Shown piece after piece: positions 55,866 through 64,000 of a DNA stretch of 64,000 nucleotides. The notes under the pieces are model-generated. The model did no database searches, had not been told where the DNA came from, and was given only the letters and a program-made list of their open reading frames with translations. The DNA is from JAIOYV01 sp964388245 (GTDB taxonomy: Bacteria; Bacteroidota; Bacteroidia; Bacteroidales; M50B96). Numbering within the stretch: position 1 is the stretch's first letter; every line of letters starts with the position of its first letter. The stretch lies in the NCBI GenBank assembly GCA_964388245.1, contig CAYLZH010000001.1, positions 1 through 64,000 of the forward strand, in the 5' to 3' direction. The translations under genes were made by a program, and so were the position numbers.

Positions 55866-56330
55866 ATGATTTTAGAAATTGAGTTCAGTATTAACCCAAT
55901 CGGATTTGTTAAAAAACAGGTGTCAGGTAATACCCTTGAGATTTTTGAGACCTATCGCGCCGGATTAGCCGAATTGGAAAACTACAACTACATGCATGTA
56001 TTGTGGTGGGCCAATAAATTTGATTCGCCTGCTCAAAGACAATTACTTCAGGTCGAGATTCCTTATTCAAATGAAGAAATTAAGGCAGGAGTTTTTGCAT
56101 GTCGGAGTCCACAACGCCCCAACCTTATTATGAATTCAATTTGCAGGATTGGTGGCATAAATCATAAAAAGGGAAGAATTTTTATCGAACAAATCGATGC
56201 AGATAACGAAAGCCCGGTTATTGATATTAAACCATATATTCACTGCAACGACAGGGTAAAGGATGCAAAAGTTCCAAGGTGGTTTCCAAAAGAATGGGGC
56301 GAATGGTATCCCAAGGGAGGAATAGCCTAA
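55866..56330 (+). CDS. TrmO/TsaA-like protein
   Basis: 154 residues. It has the TsaA beta-barrel pattern: NPIGFVKKQV at the start, VLWWANKFD, then VFACRSPQRPNLIMNSICRI, which carries the family's R-S-P-x-R-P-N block, and DIKPYIHCND. TrmO uses SAM to methylate t6A37 of tRNA. This single-domain form could instead serve metal or cofactor chemistry; similar genes occur next to tungstate/molybdate transporters. The link to the WtpB-like gene upstream fits that. Confidence 0.75.
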   Translation: MILEIEFSINPIGFVKKQVSGNTLEIFETYRAGLAELENYNYMHVLWWANKFDSPAQRQLLQVEIPYSNEEIKAGVFACRSPQRPNLIMNSICRIGGINHKKGRIFIEQIDADNESPVIDIKPYIHCNDRVKDAKVPRWFPKEWGEWYPKGGIA

Positions 56331-56503
56331 TTATTATTTCTGATGTATTCATGAAACTCATGTTTTAAAAACAGTGTATCCCGTCGATGATTTGGGAAGT
56401 GGAATTTTGTCGGACACCCCTGTTTGATCCCTCGTTAGCTTGCTAAAAGGTAATTCATTAACTTTACTGCTGAGTAGTAACAATATTATAAAAGGATTGA
56501 AAT

Positions 56504-58156
56504 ATGAAGAATATAAGTTTGACTTTGTTAGTTGGAGTACTTGGAGCGTTAAGCATGTCGGCACAAGCCCCTCATGGATTTAAATACCAGACTGTAGTGC
56601 GTGACAGCTCGGGCAGTTTAATTACAACACAAGCCGTATCGTTTCGCATTGGGATAGTGCAGGATAGTATTTATGGAGTAACAGTTTTTAGTGAAACCCA
56701 CCTGAAAACTACCAATCAGTTTGGCATTGTTTCTATGGATATAGGTATGGGAAATGTTGAATCAGGAGTTTTTGAAAATATAAACTGGAGCATTTCTCCA
56801 CATTTCCTGAAAGTAGAAATGGATGCAAGCGGTGGTTCAAATTATCAGTTTATGGGAACATCACAACTATTAAGCGTTCCATATTCATTGAACTCTGGCT
56901 CATTAACACTGGTTTCGCCAAATGGAACCAATTATGAGATTACGGTTGATGATTTTGGGAACTTAAGCACAGACTGTGTCCCTGATCCATCAATTTCATT
57001 TGCCGGTCCGCAACAAGACAGTGCTTGCAATCCGGCAATACTTCAGGCCAACTCACCACAATACGGACAGGGTGTTTGGAGTATTGTGAATGGTACAGGT
57101 GGTAGTTTTGTTAATCCAAACGATCCGACAACCCAGTTTTCAGGCCAGCCAGGAAATACATATACGTTGCGATGGACAATAACAAATGAGTGCGGAACAT
57201 CTGTTGATGGTGTAAATATCAGTTTTATGGCATCTCCAACAACTGCTGATGCAGGGCCCGACCAGCTCAATATTTCATCACCCGCAACACTGGCCGGCAA
57301 TAGTCCTGGGTATGGGACCGGCTCATGGTCTATAGTAAGTGGAATAGGAGGATCCATTACTGATCCATCAGATCCCTTCAGCTTATTTTCAGGTATTGCT
57401 GATAGCTCGTATACATTACGATGGACTATTTCAACAGTATGCGACAATAGTTCCGATGAGGTTGATATCAGCTTTACGGGGAGTGGTGGCGGATGCCCTG
57501 CCACGGTTACAGATATTGATGGTAACACTTACAATACTATCCAGATTGGAAATCAATGCTGGATGAGGGAGAACCTTAAAACCACTACATACCGCAATGG
57601 TACAGCTATTCCCATTGTAACGAATAATACCACCTGGTCGAACCTGACTACTGGTGCTTATTGCTGGTGGGATAATAACATTGCGTGGAAGAACAAATAT
57701 GGTGCTTTATACAATGCATTTGCCGTTGTAAACCCAAATGGTCTCTGCCCAACTGGTTGGCATATCCCATCATTTGCCGAATGGAACACATTGGAAAATA
57801 GCATCAGTGGACCAAATAAGGGGGACAAGTTGAAATCGTGCCGGCAGGAAAACTCTCCATTGGGCGGACCATGCCTGACTTCTGATCATCCCCGGTGGAA
57901 TGCAAGCGGAATAGCCTGGGGAACCGACTATTATCAATTCACTGCACTTCCAGGCGGATGCCGGTATCAAACCGGAGAATTTCCTGGCTGGTCAAGCATG
58001 AATTCAATAGGTCAGATTGCACGTTGGTGGACTTCCAATGAAGTTAATTGGAGTCATCAATGGTCGAGAAGCATCGATTTTAATAATAATAACTTTACTA
58101 ACTATAATGGCTGGTACAAACAGTACGGTGTATCGGTGCGTTGTGTAAAGGATTAA
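56504..58156 (+). CDS. FISUMP-domain surface protein
   Basis: 550 residues with a signal peptide (to ...SMSAQA). The N-terminal ~150 residues are a beta-sandwich common at the start of such proteins (HGFKYQTVVRDSSG...). Two Ig/PKD-like repeats follow (about 165-250 and 255-335), each with a GxGxWSIV...YTLRWTI pattern. The C-terminal ~210 residues form a FISUMP domain (DIDGNTYNTIQIGNQCWMRE, then CPTGWHIPS, ending VSVRCVKD). Likely an adhesin or structural surface protein. There is no T9SS tail, so its export route past the periplasm is open. AAAGGA lies about 12 nt before the ATG. Confidence 0.85.
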   Translation: MKNISLTLLVGVLGALSMSAQAPHGFKYQTVVRDSSGSLITTQAVSFRIGIVQDSIYGVTVFSETHLKTTNQFGIVSMDIGMGNVESGVFENINWSISPHFLKVEMDASGGSNYQFMGTSQLLSVPYSLNSGSLTLVSPNGTNYEITVDDFGNLSTDCVPDPSISFAGPQQDSACNPAILQANSPQYGQGVWSIVNGTGGSFVNPNDPTTQFSGQPGNTYTLRWTITNECGTSVDGVNISFMASPTTADAGPDQLNISSPATLAGNSPGYGTGSWSIVSGIGGSITDPSDPFSLFSGIADSSYTLRWTISTVCDNSSDEVDISFTGSGGGCPATVTDIDGNTYNTIQIGNQCWMRENLKTTTYRNGTAIPIVTNNTTWSNLTTGAYCWWDNNIAWKNKYGALYNAFAVVNPNGLCPTGWHIPSFAEWNTLENSISGPNKGDKLKSCRQENSPLGGPCLTSDHPRWNASGIAWGTDYYQFTALPGGCRYQTGEFPGWSSMNSIGQIARWWTSNEVNWSHQWSRSIDFNNNNFTNYNGWYKQYGVSVRCVKD

Positions 58157-58386
58157 CTTCAAACGGGGTGTGATATAGTTGCGTGCCTTAAATGGTAACA
58201 GATTGAGCGCTAATGTTATCTGAATGAATTATTAAGTTGATGACCTGAGCTGTTATGGTTAATTCAACATAAATTCGCGGTTTCTATTTCGTATTTATTT
58301 ACAGTTTAAGTTTTCTTGCTGACAAATTTTTGATACTCTTACATGAGATAATTTCATTTCAACATGATGAACATTTTATAATTCAT

Positions 58387-58391
58387 AAGGA
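58387..58391 (+). promoter_or_regulatory. Shine-Dalgarno site fixing the start of the short UvrA gene
   Basis: AAGGA lies 7 nt before the ATG at 58399. An in-frame start at 58330 would add 23 residues of unrelated sequence and has no such site. Confidence 0.5.
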
Positions 58392-58398
58392 TAAGATC

Positions 58399-60642
58399 AT
58401 GAAATCAGACAAAATATACCTTACTGGCGCCCGGACACATAATTTAAAGAATATCAGTGTTGAGATACCGAAACATAAATTAGTTGTTTTCACAGGTGTA
58501 TCCGGTTCCGGTAAATCTTCCATCGTGTTCGATACCATTTATACAGAGGCACAGAGACAGCTCATTGAAACCTTCTCGACATTTGCACGGGCCAGAATGC
58601 CAAAATTATCACGTCCTGATGTTGATGAAATCCGCAATATGTCAACAGCCATTGTCATCGATCAAAAACGTATGGGACGAAACCTTCGAAGCACTGTGGG
58701 TACTGCATCGGAAATCAACACATATTTGCGCCTGCTCTTTTCAAGATGCGGTACGCCTTTTATTGGTCCGTCGTTCCTTTTCGGTTTTAATCATCCGCAG
58801 GGAATGTGTACCGATTGTAAAGGATTAGGCAAGCGAATAAGAGTTGATATCGACCGGTTGATTGACCCGGAAAAAACAATCCGGGAAGGGGCTGTCGATC
58901 ATCCTGATTACAAGGTTGGAGGTTGGAACTGGCGTGAAATAGTAGCCATCGATTTGTTCGATGTAGATAAAAAACTGAAATATTATTCTGCTGAAGAACT
59001 GGATAGGTTTCTTTATACTTCCGGGATTCCGGTGACGAAAAAGCATGGGGCAGGCACCTATACCAAAAACTACGAAGGAATTGCCTATAAATTGGAAAGG
59101 CTCCATATTAATAAGGCCGAGGAGGAACTTTCTGAAGCAAGAAAGAATGCTTATCAGAAATATTTTACATACACCGATTGCGAAAGCTGCGGCGGGAGTC
59201 GTTTGAACAGCCGGGCGCTTTCAGTAGAATTTAACGGGGAAAATATTGCCGGCTTGTGCCGTATGGAATTAACCGGTTTGTACAAGTTTCTCGACATTGA
59301 GGCAGATTCAATGGCACAACCACTCTTGTCTAAAATAAGGCAAATATTATCATTATTGATTGACATAGGTGTGGGTTATCTTTCTCTCGACCGGGCAGTT
59401 GCCACCTTATCAGGAGGTGAAAGCCAAAGGGTAAAAATGGCACGTCAGCTCGATTGCGATCTGGTTGATATTATGTATATCCTTGATGAACCATCGATTG
59501 GTTTGCATTCGCGGGATATCGATAATTTGATTTCTATGCTTCGTAAACTCAGGGATAAAGGAAATTCGGTTTTGGTTGTGGAGCATGATCCTGAAATAAT
59601 CAGATCTGCAGACTGGATAATTGATATCGGACCAAAAGCAGGTTCGAATGGAGGAGAATTGATATTTACCGGGAATATATCTGACCTGTTAAAGAGCCGG
59701 AGCATTACCGGAAAACTTTTAAATAATCACGAACAAAGGCAGGTTATTCCAAAGGCTGCATCATCATATATCGAATTAAAAAATGTAAATGTCAATAACC
59801 TTATGAATGTTTCAACAAAAATACCAATTGGTGTTTTAACATGTGTGACCGGTGTGGCCGGATCGGGCAAGAGTAGCCTGATAACCGATTTTTTTGTAAA
59901 AACCCACCAGGATGTTATTGTTGTTGATCAAAGCCCTGTAGGCAGAACTGTAAGATCGAATCCGGCTACCTACATCGGGGCCTTCGACTATATTAGAAAA
60001 GATTTTGCCAAAGCGAGTGATGTTCCGGCTTCTATGTTTAGTTTTAACTCGAAAGGAGCCTGCCCGAAATGTAAAGGCAAAGGATATATCGATGTTGAAA
60101 TGAGTTTTCTGGATGCGATAAAAGTTACATGTGATGAATGCAGTGGAAAGCGCTACATAGATGAGGTCCTTGAAGTAAAGTTAAACGGAATAAACATCTA
60201 TGAGGTGTTGAATATGACCGTTGACATAGCTATCGGATTTTTTAAATTACCTGCGGTTTCGAAAAGGCTAAAATTATTGTCCGATGTTGGTCTTGGCTAC
60301 CTCGGACTAGGGCAACCACTATCGACTTTGTCTGGTGGCGAGGCACAAAGGATAAAGCTTGCTTCTGAGCTACATAAAAAAGGGAATATTTATGTATTGG
60401 ACGAACCAACAACCGGCCTTCATCTATTCGATATCGGCAAATTAATGCAATTAATAAGAAAGCTGGTTGAAAACGGAAATACTGTAATAATTATTGAACA
60501 TAATATTGATGTTATCCGGCAGGCCGACTGGATTATCGATCTCGGACCCGAAGGCGGGACCAAGGGCGGAGAGATAATTTTCGAAGGTACGTCCGAAGAA
60601 ATTGTCAGGTGCAAAAGAAGCTACACCGGTAAGTATTTGTGA
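58399..60642 (+). CDS. Short UvrA-like ABC ATPase
   Basis: 747 residues, against ~940 for housekeeping UvrA. Two ABC modules are present: Walker A GVSGSGKSS and GVAGSGKSS, signatures LSGGESQRV and LSGGEAQRI, and Walker B LDEPSIGLH and LDEPTTGLH. Cys pairs CTDCKGLG and CESCGGS in the first half, CPKCKGKG and CDECSGK in the second, match UvrA zinc sites. The UvrB-binding domain normally between the first Walker A and its zinc module is largely missing. Such short forms are linked to drug tolerance or unknown DNA roles rather than standard excision repair. It stands alone. Confidence 0.85.
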   Translation: MKSDKIYLTGARTHNLKNISVEIPKHKLVVFTGVSGSGKSSIVFDTIYTEAQRQLIETFSTFARARMPKLSRPDVDEIRNMSTAIVIDQKRMGRNLRSTVGTASEINTYLRLLFSRCGTPFIGPSFLFGFNHPQGMCTDCKGLGKRIRVDIDRLIDPEKTIREGAVDHPDYKVGGWNWREIVAIDLFDVDKKLKYYSAEELDRFLYTSGIPVTKKHGAGTYTKNYEGIAYKLERLHINKAEEELSEARKNAYQKYFTYTDCESCGGSRLNSRALSVEFNGENIAGLCRMELTGLYKFLDIEADSMAQPLLSKIRQILSLLIDIGVGYLSLDRAVATLSGGESQRVKMARQLDCDLVDIMYILDEPSIGLHSRDIDNLISMLRKLRDKGNSVLVVEHDPEIIRSADWIIDIGPKAGSNGGELIFTGNISDLLKSRSITGKLLNNHEQRQVIPKAASSYIELKNVNVNNLMNVSTKIPIGVLTCVTGVAGSGKSSLITDFFVKTHQDVIVVDQSPVGRTVRSNPATYIGAFDYIRKDFAKASDVPASMFSFNSKGACPKCKGKGYIDVEMSFLDAIKVTCDECSGKRYIDEVLEVKLNGINIYEVLNMTVDIAIGFFKLPAVSKRLKLLSDVGLGYLGLGQPLSTLSGGEAQRIKLASELHKKGNIYVLDEPTTGLHLFDIGKLMQLIRKLVENGNTVIIIEHNIDVIRQADWIIDLGPEGGTKGGEIIFEGTSEEIVRCKRSYTGKYL

Positions 60643-60724
60643 ACATAACTTTCGAAATTGTTCAGGCTGCCCAAATGCGACCTGAAACATTCTTTTGCTT
60701 ATATTCAGCAAAAATTTATTTGCC

Positions 60725-63007
60725 ATGAAAAATCAAACTGAATCAATACAAAACCTAATGAAACTATTGGTGCTATGTTTCGTTGTGATTGCCTTTCTGG
60801 CCTGTGATTCCAGCCAAAAGCAAGGATTTATTGTTGAAAATAGAAAATCAGAATATAAGATACTGATTGACCAGGATTCCGATAGCCTGACCAAAAAAGC
60901 CGGAGACGAACTACAATATTATCTGAAACAGATATCAGGCTGTTCTATTGAGATTACATCAAAAACACAATCAGGTAGTAAATACATCAAAATCGGTAAA
61001 ACAGCTATCCAGGATAGTTTGCTTTTATCTGATTTGCTTAAGCTTAAACGGGATGGCTTTATAATCAGATCATCGGGCAACGACCTCTTGATTGCCGGAA
61101 TGAACAGTCGTGGAAACTTATATGGTGTTTACACTTTTCTTGAAGAATACCTTGGGTGTATGCGATTTCCGTATGGCGAAGAGTATCTGCCTAAATTATC
61201 CACGATTGCTTTACCTGAAATCGATAAAACTTTTAATCCATCGTTCTCATACCGGCATATTTATCTTCATGACAAAAAAGATCAAAAACTCATTGACTGG
61301 TATAAAATTGAAAACCTCGATGAATGGGGCATGTATGTCCATACATTTCAGAAACTTATTTCTCCGGAGGATTACTTTAAAGAACATCCCGAATATTTTT
61401 CCCTCGTAAATAACAGGCGCATAAAGGATGGGCAATTGTGTTTAAGCCATCCCGATGTTATTCCATTATTAACCGAAAATCTAAGAAATGAAATAGCAAA
61501 GAAACCGGATTACGAATATTGGTCAGTTTCACAAAACGATTGCATTAATTATTGCGAATGTGAGGGCTGCAATAATCTATATAAAAAATACAACAGTTAC
61601 TCGGGCGCATATATCGAAATGGCCAACAGTATTGCAAAAGAATTTCCCGATAAACAGATTTCAACCCTGGCATATCAGTTTACACGATCGGCACCGGAAA
61701 ATATAACCCCCCTGGATAATGTAAACATCATGTTTTGCTCGATCGAATGTAACCGGAGCATGCCACTTACTGATGATCCCCGAAGCGATGATTTTGTAAA
61801 AGACATGAAAGACTGGAGTGCGCTTACTGATAATATTTATATGTGGGATTATGTGGTTCAGTTTGAAAATTATCTTTGCCCTTTTCCGAACTTTCACACA
61901 CTTCAGTCGAACATACAATTCTTCCACAACCATGGTGTCGATATGATATTCGAACAAGGATCAAATGTTAGTTGGTCTGATATGAAAAACCTGAAGCTTT
62001 TCCTGCTTTCGAAACTGGCATGGAATGTTGATGCTGATATCGACTCACTTACCGGCCGTTTTTTCGATTTATATTATCAGAAGGCTGCCAGGCCAATCCG
62101 GACATATTATAATCTTGTTCATCAACGCCTGATTGAAAAACAGGAAGATGAGTTTCTAAACATCTATGGTTTTCCGATAAATTACGTGAATTCATTCCTC
62201 AAACCTGAATACATGATTGAATATAAGGCCCTGATGGATAGCGCCGAACAAATTGCCCGGCATGATCAGGTTTTATTAACACGGATTTGGCGTGCTCGCT
62301 TAGCCGTCGATTTTGCGTATCTCGATCTTGCATTAAATTACAATAATCCGTTATTAAGTTTTATTACTGAACAAGGTGGGTTGAAGGAACTGGATCAGGG
62401 AATGTTGGATTATTTAGACCGATTTATTGAAATCGGGAACAAAACAGGCGTAACAAAGGTGAATGAGAAAAACCTTACTCTAAATGATTATCGTGATTAT
62501 GTAATGCGAAATTTGCGCTGGAAAACTAAAGAAAACCTGGCAAAGGATACAAAAATCGAAATCCTGACAAAATACTCTGAAAAATATCCTGTGGGAGGAG
62601 AGGCTGCATTAAGTGACGGATTAACTGGTGGACTTAATTTTTCGTTCAACTGGCTGGGTTTCGAAGGCGAAGATATGGAACTGATTATTGACTTCGGACA
62701 AGAGATTACGATTGAGAAGATTAGTATGAATTTCCTCAAAGCCCTTGTTTCCTGGGTGTTTTTACCAAAGGAAATAATTATCGAGTCGTCGGGCGATAAA
62801 AAATCGTACGAATCAATTGGCAAAGCAAATCCCGATGTTGATAACAGGAATTTTCGGGTCGAATCGTTCCCCTTTGAGTTTATAACAGGAGGAATTGAAT
62901 CCCGCTATTTGCGAATAACAGCTAAGTCGCTGAAAACCTGCCCCGACTGGCACAGGGGCTTCGGACAACCTTGTTGGATTTTTATCGATGAAATTATAGT
63001 TGAATAA
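60725..63007 (+). CDS. DUF4838 lipoprotein, putative glycan-acting
   Basis: 760 residues. A lipobox (IAFLAC, Cys27) predicts a lipoprotein; a Met at 60758 would give a more standard short signal. The N-terminus resembles the alpha-glucuronidase accessory domain (AGDELQYYLKQISGC), followed by the DUF4838 barrel (SVSQNDCINYCECEGCNN, MWDYVVQF) and a C-terminal F5/8C-like carbohydrate-binding domain. These proteins occur in polysaccharide-use loci of Bacteroidota. It is followed 22 bp later by another lipoprotein gene, probably in the same operon. Confidence 0.82.
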   Translation: MKNQTESIQNLMKLLVLCFVVIAFLACDSSQKQGFIVENRKSEYKILIDQDSDSLTKKAGDELQYYLKQISGCSIEITSKTQSGSKYIKIGKTAIQDSLLLSDLLKLKRDGFIIRSSGNDLLIAGMNSRGNLYGVYTFLEEYLGCMRFPYGEEYLPKLSTIALPEIDKTFNPSFSYRHIYLHDKKDQKLIDWYKIENLDEWGMYVHTFQKLISPEDYFKEHPEYFSLVNNRRIKDGQLCLSHPDVIPLLTENLRNEIAKKPDYEYWSVSQNDCINYCECEGCNNLYKKYNSYSGAYIEMANSIAKEFPDKQISTLAYQFTRSAPENITPLDNVNIMFCSIECNRSMPLTDDPRSDDFVKDMKDWSALTDNIYMWDYVVQFENYLCPFPNFHTLQSNIQFFHNHGVDMIFEQGSNVSWSDMKNLKLFLLSKLAWNVDADIDSLTGRFFDLYYQKAARPIRTYYNLVHQRLIEKQEDEFLNIYGFPINYVNSFLKPEYMIEYKALMDSAEQIARHDQVLLTRIWRARLAVDFAYLDLALNYNNPLLSFITEQGGLKELDQGMLDYLDRFIEIGNKTGVTKVNEKNLTLNDYRDYVMRNLRWKTKENLAKDTKIEILTKYSEKYPVGGEAALSDGLTGGLNFSFNWLGFEGEDMELIIDFGQEITIEKISMNFLKALVSWVFLPKEIIIESSGDKKSYESIGKANPDVDNRNFRVESFPFEFITGGIESRYLRITAKSLKTCPDWHRGFGQPCWIFIDEIIVE

Positions 63008-63029
63008 TTAATAAAACAAATCACTATTA

Positions 63030-64000
63030 ATGATGAAAAAAATATTGATAATAATTCTCATTTCATACCTCTTGTTCTCTTGCAGCGAACAAGATGTGGT
63101 GTTCGAAACATCAGGATTTCGAATTTCTATCGATGACAAAGGAAACCTTTCTTCGATAATCGAAAAAAAATCGGGAAAGAACTTTCTTTACTCCGATTCG
63201 GTATCGCCCCTATTGTCGATCAGGAAGAATCAGAAATTCATTTATTCTGAAAGTATGTCGGTCGATGACGAGCAACAAAACATTATGTTTACTTTTCCTG
63301 GTAAAATTTTGGTTACAATAAATATTAACGAGAACATTGATTACCTGAAATTTGAATTGATTTCGGTTGATAATCCTGAAGGAATTGACCTGGTCGTTTG
63401 GGGGCCATTTTGCACCGGTATTAATAATGTGATTGGTGAAACTATCGGAGTTGTTCAGGATAATGAATTCGCAGTCGGGCTCCAGGCTCTTAATCCAAAA
63501 ACACTTGGCGGATATCCCTGGAACGAGAACGACTGCCTGCCCCAGCTCGATATTTTCGAAGGTGATGATTTCAGCGATATCAGTGAGAAAAACAAGCGGC
63601 ATGTCCTGTATCGTGTCGAGGCGGCAAAGCCAACAGAATTTGGCAGTAGCCTTCAGGCCTATTGCAGAAACAGGAATAAAGAGCGTATTGTTGAAAATTG
63701 GGGGCATCAGAAATACATCACTCCGGCCTTTGATGATGGAGGAATTATAGGCTCGAAAATCGCATTGTTTGGATGTTCCAGGGATGATATACTTTCAACC
63801 ATCTCAAAAATCGAACTTAATGAAGGCCTGCCACATCCATTAATTCAGGGAGAATGGGGTAAAATTTCGAGGGAAGCTTCATCGGCATATCTAATTCTTG
63901 ATTTCTCGGAGTCGGATATCGAAAAGGCTGTTGAGATAACCAGGCTGGCTGGATTAAAATATATGTATCATTCGGCACCTTTTGAGAGCTGGGGGCATTT
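63030..64000 (+). CDS. Lipoprotein, probable glycoside-hydrolase-like, truncated by window end
   Basis: At least 323 codons, open at 64000. The start MMKKILIIILISYLLFSCSE has a lipobox with Cys18. The next ~230 residues are beta-rich, like the N-terminal sandwich domain of several alpha-galactosidase or other TIM-barrel glycosidases; the frame then enters segments such as ITRLAGLKYMYHSAPFESWG that may start the barrel. Catalytic residues are not yet reached. With the DUF4838 lipoprotein upstream, this suggests a polysaccharide-degradation locus continuing past the window. Confidence 0.65.
   Translation, partial: MMKKILIIILISYLLFSCSEQDVVFETSGFRISIDDKGNLSSIIEKKSGKNFLYSDSVSPLLSIRKNQKFIYSESMSVDDEQQNIMFTFPGKILVTININENIDYLKFELISVDNPEGIDLVVWGPFCTGINNVIGETIGVVQDNEFAVGLQALNPKTLGGYPWNENDCLPQLDIFEGDDFSDISEKNKRHVLYRVEAAKPTEFGSSLQAYCRNRNKERIVENWGHQKYITPAFDDGGIIGSKIALFGCSRDDILSTISKIELNEGLPHPLIQGEWGKISREASSAYLILDFSESDIEKAVEITRLAGLKYMYHSAPFESWGH

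Noticed and set aside
57043..57528. 161-residue minus-strand frame inside the FISUMP gene
   Set aside because: Pro/Ser/Val-rich mirror of Ig-like repeats; no start signal.
56504..58156. T9SS sorting tail on the FISUMP protein
   Set aside because: The C-terminus is the FISUMP domain itself (ending SVRCVKD), with no FPNP-type tail after it.
1..64000. tRNA genes, CRISPR arrays, intact insertion sequences or prophage
   Set aside because: No T-loop/cloverleaf, regular repeat-spacer series, transposase or phage structural gene was found on reading both strands.

Overview
The window looks like chromosomal DNA from a Bacteroidota member (Bacteroidales/Marinilabiliales-like, probably free-living). 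Several proteins end in type IX secretion (T9SS) type A sorting tails, and there are a PorV/PorQ-family protein, a FISUMP-domain protein, a bacterial tricorn protease, a DUF4838 lipoprotein, and Bacteroidetes-type -33/-7 promoter elements (TTG / TAnnTTTG). The DNA is moderately AT-rich. I saw no tRNA, rRNA, CRISPR array, intact insertion sequence or phage gene.

Layout. 0-8 kb (minus strand): a secreted trypsin-like protease, a candidate small RNA on the opposite strand, a PorV/PorQ protein, a heptose-7-phosphate kinase and a large FG-GAP/ASPIC T9SS cargo protein. 8-14 kb (minus): a compact cassette of KASIII, ACP, KASIII, SDR and a GtrB-like glycosyltransferase, followed by a TMTC-like membrane glycosyltransferase with TPRs. 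14-16 kb: an MFS transporter, a HepT toxin remnant, a nested palindrome and a DUF554 protein. 16.7-25.3 kb (plus): a YD-like protein, a GT2, an acyl-CoA ligase, two polytopic acyltransferase-like proteins around a cytidylate-kinase-like protein, then overlapping cheR and cheB. 25-38 kb: housekeeping metabolism, including tricorn protease, a crotonase/hydroxyacyl-CoA dehydrogenase/thiolase operon and an old yellow enzyme.

38.5-48.3 kb is the accessory region of most interest. A YqiJ-like OB-fold membrane protein and a YqiK-like flotillin are followed by a 1640-residue AAA+ ATPase of the 'DNA repair ATPase' type. Next comes a small DUF6883/DUF4926 pair, and then a diverged second copy of the last 69 codons of the ATPase. 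Three short REP-like palindromes are scattered through this stretch; one abuts the duplicated tail and two show compensatory stem changes. Together these suggest recombination at the 3' end of a membrane-scaffold/ATPase system.

48-64 kb: a second YD-like protein, a NatAB-type ABC exporter, dnaJ and grpE, a TlpA-like thioredoxin, an orphan WtpB-type permease with a TrmO-like protein, a FISUMP protein, a short UvrA homologue, a DUF4838 lipoprotein, and a partial lipoprotein cut by the window edge.

All function calls rest on reading motifs by eye. No database search was run.
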